From contig JALHTP010000146.1 in the NCBI GenBank assembly GCA_022865725.1, forward strand, positions 1 through 5,559: 5,559 nt of DNA, given 5' to 3'. The position numbers and the translations under genes are program-made. The notes beneath the pieces were generated by a model that searched no databases, had not been told where the DNA came from, and saw nothing but the letters and a program-made list of their open reading frames with translations. Below, one piece after another: positions 1 through 5,476 of this stretch; position 1 is the first letter of the stretch; each line of letters begins with the position of its first letter. Origin of the DNA: Methyloceanibacter sp. (GTDB taxonomy: Bacteria > Pseudomonadota > Alphaproteobacteria > Rhizobiales > Methyloligellaceae).

Positions 1-204
1 CTTGGTGACGCGCGTGACGAAGTCGATTATCGACTGTTTGGTGGCGCCATCATTCCAGGACGGCAGCGGGTCGGTCGCAGTGGCTGCCTCGGCGAGCGCA
101 GAGACGGGGAAGAAAGCTGTGAACAGGATTGCAAACTCCGCTAGACCCGCAAGCAACGCGCGTCGGGCGATGCTGCAATAAGCAATATAAAGTTGCGGAC
201 TCAT
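1..204 (-). CDS. Exported HAD-family hydrolase (acid phosphatase / phosphoserine phosphatase-like), N-terminal part only
   Basis: Read on the minus strand from ATG at 204-202, this stays open to the window edge (68 codons), so the protein is cut off. Residues 1-38 look like an export signal: a positively charged n-region with ARRALLAG (residues 14-20 region, twin-Arg-like but not a full Tat consensus), a hydrophobic core about 20-37 and an ALA/EA cleavage site near 38. The mature start, DPLPSWNDGATKQSIIDFV (residues 45-63), matches what I recall of secreted HAD phosphatase-like proteins, where the catalytic DxDGT motif follows some 20-30 residues later; that motif would lie outside the window, so the catalytic residues cannot be confirmed. 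A Shine-Dalgarno-like AAGGCGG sits about 6 bases before the ATG. The upstream neighbour on the same strand is an arylsulfatase tail, 28 bases away, a pairing that fits release of sulfate or phosphate esters in the periplasm. Family assignment rests on memory of a short N-terminal signature. Confidence 0.6.
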   Translation of the reverse strand, partial: MSPQLYIAYCSIARRALLAGLAEFAILFTAFFPVSALAEAATATDPLPSWNDGATKQSIIDFVTRVTK

Positions 205-232
205 GTTCGCCGCCTTTCAGACATGTGGCTCG

Positions 233-331
233 CTAGTTCCCCGCCTGCTCCAAAAGCTGTTCCATGGCCTGGTCGACCGAGAAGCTGCCCGGCTTCTGCC
301 GCGGCGGAAACTCCGGCTTCAGGTTTTGCAT
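233..331 (-). pseudogene. Remnant of an arylsulfatase C-terminus
   Basis: On the minus strand a frame ending at TAG (235-233) encodes 32 residues from ATG 331-329: MQNLK, then PEFPPRQKPGSFSVDQAMEQ, then LLEQAGN. The run FPPRQKPGSF.(V/L)DQ.ME.L is, from my knowledge of the family, the usual very end of one class of bacterial arylsulfatases (sequences like EFPPRQKPASFNLDQVMEKL). No sulfatase body lies upstream: the frame meets a TGA near 434-436 and the intervening translation does not resemble a sulfatase. It therefore looks like the 3' scar of a deleted sulfatase gene whose former downstream partner, the HAD protein, survives. It is a different class from the intact sulfatase to the right, whose C-terminus is a beta domain, so it is not a duplicate of that gene's end. 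The ATG has only GACGAGG directly abutting it, a poor ribosome site. The alternative is a genuine 32-residue peptide, which I consider less likely. Confidence 0.5.
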
Positions 332-567
332 CCTCGTCACGTGACCCCTGATCCATGCTTTGCTCCTTGGGTTCCTCAAATGGTTCTCGCCGAGATTCGC
401 GCAATTCTTATGACGCCGACTGTATCGGCCAGATCACGACACTCAGATACACAGACCGCGCGCTTCGGGCTAATGTTGCAAATCGGCATCCCTTAGGGCC
501 GAAGTTCACGGTAGAAATGCGCCTGAAGACGACCTAGTGTCGGACGTTAGCCCATCATTCACGGGTG
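332..567. other. Intergenic region between the minus-strand HAD side and the plus-strand channel gene
   Basis: No gene is supported here; short ORFs in several frames have no recognisable content or ribosome sites. It should hold the promoter of the rightward channel gene, but no good -35/-10 pair stands out. Several inverted repeats are visible: TGTATC (421-426) with GATACA (446-451), CTTCGG (463-468) with CCGAAG (499-504), and inside the latter CCCTTAGGG (490-498). The octamer TTGCAAAT at 476-483 recurs before the sulfatase gene. Any of these could be operators, but all are short enough to occur by chance. Confidence 0.5.
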
Positions 568-570
568 ATG
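553..570 (+). promoter_or_regulatory. Small hairpin overlapping the channel gene start
   Basis: CATCA (553-557) pairs with TGATG (566-570), with two possible G-T pairs inside, so the 3' arm contains the ATG at 568. Such a fold could mask that start and favour ATG 574. There is no strong Shine-Dalgarno here; the best candidate is GGGTG at 563-567, which suits ATG 574 better than ATG 568. Confidence 0.25.
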
Positions 571-1554
571 ACAATGCGCATACGCAAGGTAGCAGAACTC
601 ATTATCTTCAACTTCGTCACGCTTCTGCCCCTAACGGGCATCGAGGCCGCGCGCGCGGCCGAGTTCGGCATGGGCCCGTGGGTCAAGGGTTACACCGATA
701 TCTTCGGCGGCGTCGTCCCGTCACAGCCTGGGTTCTATTTCCGTACCGACGCCAATCACTATGAAGGCGACGCCGATAGGACGGTGTTCGACGGCTTCGT
801 TCAGGTCGGCGTCGAGAATGACTACACCGCAACCATCGCCGCGCTGACCTACGTGACTCCGTGGAAGATTCTGGGCGGCACCTACGCCGTCGCCGTCGTT
901 CCAAGCATGATTGCTGCGGACGTCGATGTCGGCATTGGAATTCCGCAATTCACCGGCCCGCTCGGCCTCAGAACCTTCGGGCCCTTCAACTTCAGGATTG
1001 GCGACACCAATCTTGCGCCCGGCGACACCGCCTTTGCACCCTTGATCCTCGGCTGGAACGCTGGGAATTTCCACTGGAATGTCGGCGTGTTCGGCTTTGC
1101 ACCGACCGGCGACTACAGCACGCGGCAACTTGCCAATACGAGTCTGAACCATTGGGCGGTGATGAACCGCATCGCCGGCACCTATTTCGATCCGAAGACG
1201 GGTTGGCAGGTGAACGGCGCCGCGATCTATTCGGTGAACTGGGAGAATCCGGCGACCGACTACGAGACCGGCAACATCCTCAATCTCGACGGCGCCATCA
1301 CCAAAAATTTCGGGCGGTGGGGCGTTGGCGCTGTCGGCTATGCCATGATCCAGACCACCGGAGACAGCGGCGCCGGCGCGCAGCTCGGCTCCTTCGAATC
1401 CCGGGTTTACGGCGCCGGCCCGATCGTGACCTACACGCTCGGCGACAATCCGGCGGACGCGCTCACGTTCATCGCCAAGTACTATCAAGAGTTCGATGCC
1501 GAGAACACGTTCGAAGGCCACACGCTGGATGTGGCCGTATCCGCCAAGTTCTAA
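568..1554 (+). CDS. Outer-membrane channel of the SphA / phenol MetA-degradation family
   Basis: The 328-residue protein starts with a signal peptide (hydrophobic core about 11-23, cleavage after GIEAARA near residue 30). The mature part is Gly- and aromatic-rich with alternating hydrophobic residues, as in a beta-barrel, and ends in Phe, the usual recognition residue for barrel assembly. Landmarks of the MetA-like family (the SphA-type transporters) are the GDT..APLILGW segment (154-163), FAPTGDY (177-183), LANTSLNHWAVMN (188-200), TYFDPKTGWQVNG (205-217), ENPATDYETGN (226-236) followed by LDGAITKNFG (240-249), and GAGAQLGSFESRVYGAGP (268-285). Length suits the family. Members often lie in aromatic or hydrophobic compound catabolism loci and are thought to pass such substrates across the outer membrane; the substrate here is unknown. 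It precedes the sulfatase in the same direction with a 202-base gap, so co-transcription is possible but not assured. Start candidates are GTG 565, ATG 568 and ATG 574; a stop at 535-537 rules out anything longer. I chose 568 only as the first ATG. Confidence 0.88.
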   Translation: MTMRIRKVAELIIFNFVTLLPLTGIEAARAAEFGMGPWVKGYTDIFGGVVPSQPGFYFRTDANHYEGDADRTVFDGFVQVGVENDYTATIAALTYVTPWKILGGTYAVAVVPSMIAADVDVGIGIPQFTGPLGLRTFGPFNFRIGDTNLAPGDTAFAPLILGWNAGNFHWNVGVFGFAPTGDYSTRQLANTSLNHWAVMNRIAGTYFDPKTGWQVNGAAIYSVNWENPATDYETGNILNLDGAITKNFGRWGVGAVGYAMIQTTGDSGAGAQLGSFESRVYGAGPIVTYTLGDNPADALTFIAKYYQEFDAENTFEGHTLDVAVSAKF

Positions 1555-1602
1555 CGCCCCGCACAACCTGCGGCAGGCGGCGGAGAATGGTTGCCCTCAA
1601 AA

Positions 1603-1614
1603 AATTTGCAAATT
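1603..1614. promoter_or_regulatory. Perfect 12-base palindrome AATTTGCAAATT, candidate operator
   Basis: This AT-rich palindrome lies 49 bases after the channel gene stop and 142 bases before the sulfatase start, in otherwise GC-rich sequence. Its core TTGCAAAT also occurs at 476-483 upstream of the channel gene. A dimeric regulator site serving both genes is possible; the recurrence of only eight bases is weak support. Confidence 0.3.
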
Positions 1615-1649
1615 GCCCGAGCGCGTCATTCCCGGCTATTACCCCTACC

Positions 1650-1667
1650 CGCCTTGCTACTAAGGCG
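1650..1667 (+). other. Hairpin between channel and sulfatase genes
   Basis: CGCCTT (1650-1655) pairs with AAGGCG (1662-1667), and G1656 can pair with T1661 to leave a four-base loop. There is no T-run after it, so it is not a standard intrinsic terminator. It could be an mRNA stability or processing stem if both genes share one transcript, or simply chance. Confidence 0.3.
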
Positions 1668-1744
1668 CGCATAGGCACGATGAACCAACAATAACCGGCC
1701 GCGTTAAGACCGGTCCAAGGGAGTGAACGTCTCGAAATAACTGC

Positions 1745-1751
1745 AAGGAGG
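1745..1751 (+). promoter_or_regulatory. Strong ribosome binding site of the sulfatase
   Basis: AAGGAGG is a full match to the anti-Shine-Dalgarno core and ends five bases before ATG 1757. It fixes the sulfatase start and suggests efficient translation, in clear contrast to the weak site of the channel gene before it. Confidence 0.85.
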
Positions 1752-1756
1752 GTGAC

Positions 1757-4162
1757 ATGCCGAAGCATCTGCTTGCGCTGACACTAGGCCTGTTTGTGAG
1801 CACGGCACTGTCGCCCGCGGCCGGCGCTCAGGAGACCACCGGCGTTCCGGGGTCGCCTGACGCCACCACGACGATCGATGGGCGACAGATCCCGCCGCCA
1901 CCTGCGGCATTCGGTGGCACGATCAACCTTGATGCCCTCAACTCCACTCCGTACTGGCAGCCCACGGTGGTGCCGCCGAAGGGCGCTCCCAACATCCTCC
2001 TGATCATAACCGACGATGTGGGCTTTGCCGCACCGAGCACCTTCGGCGGCGTCATTCCAACGCCGACGCTCGATCGCATCGCCAGCATGGGGCTGCGCTA
2101 TACGCAGTTTCACACGACGTCACTGTGCTCGCCCACCCGTGCGGCCCTTATCACCGGGCGCAATCACCACTCGGTTGGCTTTGGCGTGATCAGCGAAGCG
2201 TCGACCGGCTATCCCGGCTACGACAGCGTCATCACCAAGGACAAGGCGACCATCGGCCAAGTGCTCAAGGCGAATGGCTTTGCGACGTCCTGGTATGGCA
2301 AGAACCACAACACGCCGTCCTTTGTGACAAGTCAGACCGGTCCATTTGACCAATGGCCCGTGGGCATGGGCTTTGAGTATTTCTACGGCTTCAACAGCGG
2401 CGAGACCAATCAGTGGCAACCTGATCTCTACCGCAACACCACGCGCATCTACCCCTACCTCGGCAATCCGAATTACAACCTCACCACCGACATGGCCGAT
2501 GAGGCCATCTCCTATCTCAATCAGCTCAACGAACTCGACCCGAAAAAACCATTCTTGCTTTATTACGCGCCGGGCGGAACCCACGCTCCACATCATCCGA
2601 CGCCAGAGTGGATCGAAAAATTCAAGGGCAAGTTCAGCATGGGCTGGAATGCCCTGCGCGACGAGATATTCGCCAATCAGAAGAAGCTTGGCGTCATACC
2701 GCCGGAGGCCCAACTCACGCCCTGGCCTTCCGACATTCTCAAGAACTGGGATGACCTTAACCTCGTCGAGAAGAAACTGTTCGAGCGGCAGATGGAGGTC
2801 TATGCAGCCTACCTAGCCTACACCGACAACGAGATTGGCCGCGTGGTGCAGGCCGTCGAAGACATGGGTAAGCTCGACAACACGCTGATCATCTACATCA
2901 GCGGCGACAATGGCGGCAGTGCCGAAGGCTCGCCAGCGGGAACGCCTAACGAGATGACGTTCTTCAATGGGGTCGAGGTGCCGGTCGCGGACCAGATGAA
3001 GTTTTACGACGCGTGGGGTTCGCAGCTCACCTATCCCCACATGGCAGTGGGTTGGACCTGGGCGATGAGCACGCCCTACAAGTGGACCAAGCAGATCCCG
3101 TCCTACTTCGGCGGCATCCGCAACGGCATGGCGATCGCTTGGCCCGGTCACATCGGGGATCCGGGCGGCATCCGTAATCAATTCCACCACGTCATCGATA
3201 TTGTCCCGACCATACTCGAAGCTACCGGCATTCGCGCGCCGGAGCAGGTTGATGGCATCACTCAGACACCGATCGAAGGCGTGAGCCTCGCCTACACATT
3301 CGACAAGGCCAACGCTAATGCGCCCTCGACGCACAAGACCCAGTATTTCGAGATGTTTGGCAACCGGGCGCTTTATCACGAAGGCTGGATCGCTTCGACG
3401 GTGCCGTATCGGGAACCCTGGAACGGCACTGCTCCGACGCCGAAGGACGTGGTGAACGGCATCAAGTGGGAGCTATTCGATCTCACTAAGGACTGGACCC
3501 AGAACAACGACCTTTCCGCCAGCAATCCAGACAAGCTCAAGGAACTACAAGACCTGTTCTGGGTCGAGGCCGCCAAGTATCAAGTCTTGCCGCTCGACGC
3601 CTCGGCGCTGACCCGCTTCATCCTGCCCCGTCCCAGCATCGTGGCCGGTCGCAAGGAGTTCACTTACACCAAGCGGATCGTTGGCGTGCCGTTGGGAACG
3701 GCGCCGAGCGTCCTCAACAAGTCGTTCAAAATCACCGCCGACATCGAAGTGGCCGATAGCGGAGGCGACGGCATGCTGGTCACGGCAGGCGGACGATTTG
3801 GTGGCTGGGGGTTCTATCTCCTGAAGGGAAAGCCAGTATTCGTCTATGACCTGCTGGACCTCGCGCGGCCAAAGGTCGAAGCGAGCGCGGCACTGACGCC
3901 TGGCAGACACAAGGTGGAGTTCGCATTCAAATACGATGGCCCAGGCCTCGGCAAGGGCGGAACTGGCACCATCACGGTTGACGGTGTCGAGACGGGACGC
4001 GGCACGTTTCCTCACACCATACCGTTCGCACTCGAGGCTAGCGAGTCGTTCGACGTGGGCTCCGACACCGGAACCGGCGTGAATGACGCCGACTATCAGG
4101 TCCCGTTCGCCTTCACTGGGACCATCGACCAGTTGACCATCGCGCTCGAGCCGCAAGGGTAA
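1757..4162 (+). CDS. Periplasmic Cys-type arylsulfatase, long form
   Basis: This 801-residue enzyme hydrolyses sulfate esters to free sulfate and the alcohol or phenol. A Sec signal peptide covers 1-24 (cleavage AGA/QE), followed by a Pro-rich linker and the alkaline-phosphatase-like sulfatase fold. Key residues are visible: metal ligands D86 and D87 in LLIITDD, C124 in LCSPTRAALITGR (the CxPxR core; C124 is converted to formylglycine), R128, K182 and H184 in GKNHN, H276 in GGTHAPHH, D384 and N385 in SGDNGGS, and K445 in TPYKWTKQ, all expected from Pseudomonas AtsA-type sulfatases. Residues 391-440 form the usual insert before the catalytic Lys. About 655-797 is a beta-sandwich-like C-terminal domain (ADIEVA, GGRFGGWGFYL, ESFDVGSDTGTGV, FAFTGTIDQLTIAL). 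Length matches the roughly 790-residue class that includes mycobacterial AtsA. No key residue is missing. The activating formylglycine-generating enzyme is not in the window and must be encoded elsewhere. The substrate cannot be read from sequence; the neighbouring channel suggests a hydrophobic or aromatic sulfate ester. Confidence 0.96.
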   Translation: MPKHLLALTLGLFVSTALSPAAGAQETTGVPGSPDATTTIDGRQIPPPPAAFGGTINLDALNSTPYWQPTVVPPKGAPNILLIITDDVGFAAPSTFGGVIPTPTLDRIASMGLRYTQFHTTSLCSPTRAALITGRNHHSVGFGVISEASTGYPGYDSVITKDKATIGQVLKANGFATSWYGKNHNTPSFVTSQTGPFDQWPVGMGFEYFYGFNSGETNQWQPDLYRNTTRIYPYLGNPNYNLTTDMADEAISYLNQLNELDPKKPFLLYYAPGGTHAPHHPTPEWIEKFKGKFSMGWNALRDEIFANQKKLGVIPPEAQLTPWPSDILKNWDDLNLVEKKLFERQMEVYAAYLAYTDNEIGRVVQAVEDMGKLDNTLIIYISGDNGGSAEGSPAGTPNEMTFFNGVEVPVADQMKFYDAWGSQLTYPHMAVGWTWAMSTPYKWTKQIPSYFGGIRNGMAIAWPGHIGDPGGIRNQFHHVIDIVPTILEATGIRAPEQVDGITQTPIEGVSLAYTFDKANANAPSTHKTQYFEMFGNRALYHEGWIASTVPYREPWNGTAPTPKDVVNGIKWELFDLTKDWTQNNDLSASNPDKLKELQDLFWVEAAKYQVLPLDASALTRFILPRPSIVAGRKEFTYTKRIVGVPLGTAPSVLNKSFKITADIEVADSGGDGMLVTAGGRFGGWGFYLLKGKPVFVYDLLDLARPKVEASAALTPGRHKVEFAFKYDGPGLGKGGTGTITVDGVETGRGTFPHTIPFALEASESFDVGSDTGTGVNDADYQVPFAFTGTIDQLTIALEPQG

Positions 4163-4226
4163 GGGCCGCGGGCTTCGAAAGGCTTGCTCTGGCCCCAATG
4201 TGGATGTGAACTGAAAGCTGCAAATG

Positions 4227-4255
4227 GCCTGGTCCACGGGTGAAGCGGGCCAGGC
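4227..4255 (+). other. Intercistronic hairpin immediately before the SDR ribosome site
   Basis: GCCTGGTCC (4227-4235) pairs with GGGCCAGGC (4247-4255) over nine positions with one G-T pair and an 11-base loop. It ends two bases before the AGGAG ribosome site of the next gene. No T-run follows, so it is not a classical terminator. It could protect the 3' end of sulfatase mRNA or modulate translation of the SDR gene. Confidence 0.45.
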
Positions 4256-4257
4256 GC

Positions 4258-4262
4258 AGGAG
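4258..4262 (+). promoter_or_regulatory. Ribosome binding site that decides the SDR start
   Basis: AGGAG lies four bases before ATG 4267. The upstream in-frame GTG at 4240 sits inside the loop of the hairpin above and has no ribosome site, so ATG 4267 is the better start. Confidence 0.6.
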
Positions 4263-4266
4263 CAGC

Positions 4267-5229
4267 ATGAACGAACCCCCGCGAAGAGACCGCAAGTCAG
4301 GGCGGAAGCCCTTGGTGGCGCTGACCGGCGCCACGGGCTTTATCGGCCAATATCTGCTGAGAGAGCTGCCGAAGCGCGGCTATCGCCTGCGCGTCCTGCT
4401 CCGTCGCCCGACCATGTTGCCGGGAGGCCCGGCGAGCGCCGTCATCGGCGATCTCGCGCGCCCCTACAACATGGCGGAGGCGCTCGCCGAGGTCGACGCG
4501 GTGATCCACACCGCGGGTCTTGCCGGCGCGATGTCCGGCGTGCCCGAGGACGATTATCGCCTGCTCAACACCGAAGCCACGGTCGGATTCGCCAAGGCCG
4601 CGCAGCGGGCGCGCATCAAGCGCTTCGTCTTTCTCTCCTCGATCAGGGCGCAGTCCGGTCCGATCTGCGACGGCGCGCTGACCGAGGACCGCGAGCCCCG
4701 CCCCACCGACGCCTATGGCCGCTCGAAGCTCGCCGCCGAGCAGGGCCTCGCCGCGACCGATCTCGACTGGGTGGCGCTGCGGCTGGCCCTCGTTTACGGG
4801 CCCGGCGTCGAGGGGAACATGGCGAGGCTGATCAAGCTTGCCCGCTCCCGCTATCCCCTCCCCCTCGCCGGGCTCAAATCCGAGCACTCTCTGCTCGGCC
4901 TCGACAATCTGGTCGAGGCCGTCGACACGGTCTTGGCGGCAGACGCGCCGCTCAAGCGCCCGCTCATCGTCGCCGACCCGAAGCCGCTCACCATCGGAGC
5001 GATCATCGGGGCCATGCGCCAGGGCCTCGGGCGGCGCCCCGCGTTGTTCTACGTGCCGGGGCCCATGCTCAGAGGCGCGCTGCGTGCGGCGGGCCAAGCC
5101 ACGAGCAGCGAAGCGCTATTCGGCTCCCTCGTCGCCGATCCTTCGGCACTTTCTCGGCTCGATTGGAACCCACCCGTCGAAACCACCGCGGGACTTGCCA
5201 CGCTCCTCCGCGAGGAAGCGTCCACGTAA
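4267..5229 (+). CDS. Extended-SDR NAD(P)-dependent epimerase/dehydratase-like protein
   Basis: The 320-residue cytoplasmic protein has no signal peptide. A Rossmann nucleotide-binding motif TGATGFIG (residues 20-27) follows the first strand; GDLARP (61-66) holds the conserved Asp of the adenine pocket; FVFLSSIRAQSG (120-131) carries the catalytic Ser near 125; and YGRSK (150-154) supplies Tyr150 and Lys154. LRLALVYGPG (171-180) and HSLLGLDNLVEAV (207-219) are the usual substrate-domain landmarks, and the end LDWNPPVETTAGLATLL resembles the GW.P......GL close of nucleotide-sugar epimerases. Known relatives interconvert or oxidise NDP-sugars for cell-surface polysaccharide synthesis, but many SDRs of this type act on other substrates, so the reaction is undetermined. 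It lies 104 bases after the sulfatase in the same direction. Its codon use is much more GC-rich than that of the sulfatase, so a shared pathway is doubtful. The GTG at 4240 would add nine Arg-rich residues. Confidence 0.9.
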   Translation: MNEPPRRDRKSGRKPLVALTGATGFIGQYLLRELPKRGYRLRVLLRRPTMLPGGPASAVIGDLARPYNMAEALAEVDAVIHTAGLAGAMSGVPEDDYRLLNTEATVGFAKAAQRARIKRFVFLSSIRAQSGPICDGALTEDREPRPTDAYGRSKLAAEQGLAATDLDWVALRLALVYGPGVEGNMARLIKLARSRYPLPLAGLKSEHSLLGLDNLVEAVDTVLAADAPLKRPLIVADPKPLTIGAIIGAMRQGLGRRPALFYVPGPMLRGALRAAGQATSSEALFGSLVADPSALSRLDWNPPVETTAGLATLLREEAST

Positions 5230-5232
5230 TGC

Positions 5233-5269
5233 TGCACCGCAGTCGAATCTCGGCGAGATTGTGCACCGC
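5233..5269. repeat. Palindrome flanked by direct repeats after the SDR gene
   Basis: AATCTCG (5246-5252) and CGAGATT (5254-5260) form a perfect inverted repeat around a single G. The octamer TGCACCGC occurs directly on each side (5233-5240 and 5262-5269). As RNA it would fold as a six-base-pair stem with a three-base loop. No T-run follows, so an intrinsic terminator is unlikely; an operator or a fold-back at the SDR 3' end are alternatives. Confidence 0.4.
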
Positions 5270-5334
5270 GAAAGCGCGCGACGAAATTGGCGCAAATTGA
5301 ATCGGAAAATTCCGTGCGCAACTCCTGTGCGGTC

Positions 5335-5363
5335 TTACCATCGTCGCATTTCCCTGCTATGGT
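5335..5363 (+). promoter_or_regulatory. Candidate sigma-70-type promoter for the right-edge gene
   Basis: TTACCA (5335-5340) and TATGGT (5358-5363) are 17 bases apart and each matches four of six consensus positions (TTGACA and TATAAT). The surrounding sequence is the most AT-rich of the gap. Transcription would start near 5370. This is a weak match and only a proposal. Confidence 0.3.
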
Positions 5364-5368
5364 TTAAT

Positions 5369-5425
5369 ATGGCTGACGGGGGTCGCCATTGGAGCAAGGT
5401 GCTTGCCTTGAAGGTCCGACTCTGA
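5369..5425 (+). other. Tiny ORF in the leader of the right-edge gene
   Basis: An ATG at 5369 opens 18 codons (MADGGRHWSKVLALKVRL) ending in TGA inside the 5' arm of the following hairpin. It has no ribosome site, and its ATG falls almost at the start point predicted from the promoter candidate, as in a leaderless message. Nothing in the peptide (no run of one amino acid) points to classical attenuation. It is probably chance, recorded for completeness. Confidence 0.15.
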
Positions 5426-5445
5426 GCCCCGAAAAAATCTCAGAG
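5420..5445 (+). other. Leader hairpin upstream of the right-edge gene
   Basis: CTCTGAG (5420-5426) pairs perfectly with CTCAGAG (5439-5445) around the 12-base loop CCCCGAAAAAAT. It ends about 20 bases before the ribosome site of the gene at 5477. A role in mRNA stability or translation control is possible. No T-run follows. Confidence 0.4.
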
Positions 5446-5476
5446 CGAAATCTTCCCGGCAGGCCGAGGAGGTGGG

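Noticed and set aside
467..483. Possible sigma-54 promoter ending in TTGCA before the channel gene
   Set aside because: The GG and GC elements are not at the required ten-base spacing; the same test fails at 1605-1612 before the sulfatase.
203..496. Plus-strand ORF of 97 codons over the sulfatase remnant
   Set aside because: No ribosome site or recognisable sequence, and it overlaps the better supported minus-strand HAD start and sulfatase tail.
721..1566. Long minus-strand ORF opposite the channel gene (281 codons)
   Set aside because: It is an antisense shadow of a clear outer-membrane protein gene; its translation has no recognisable motifs and reflects GC-rich third positions.
861..1694. 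Plus-strand ORF in another frame over the channel gene (277 codons)
   Set aside because: Extremely Arg-rich translation, typical of an out-of-frame reading of high-GC coding DNA; no ribosome site at its start.
1694..1714. Inverted repeat ACCGG / CCGGT before the sulfatase as a terminator
   Set aside because: Only five base pairs with an 11-base loop and no T-run; too weak to call.
4163..4195. Inverted repeat GGGCC / GGCCC just after the sulfatase stop as a terminator
   Set aside because: Five base pairs around a 23-base loop without a T-run; the hairpin at 4227-4255 is much better.
4297..5097. Minus-strand ORF opposite the SDR gene (266 codons)
   Set aside because: The opposite frame carries all SDR catalytic motifs; the antisense product resembles no family.
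4224..5300. Plus-strand ORF of 358 codons overlapping the SDR gene
   Set aside because: Arg/Ala-rich out-of-frame shadow that contains none of the SDR motifs.
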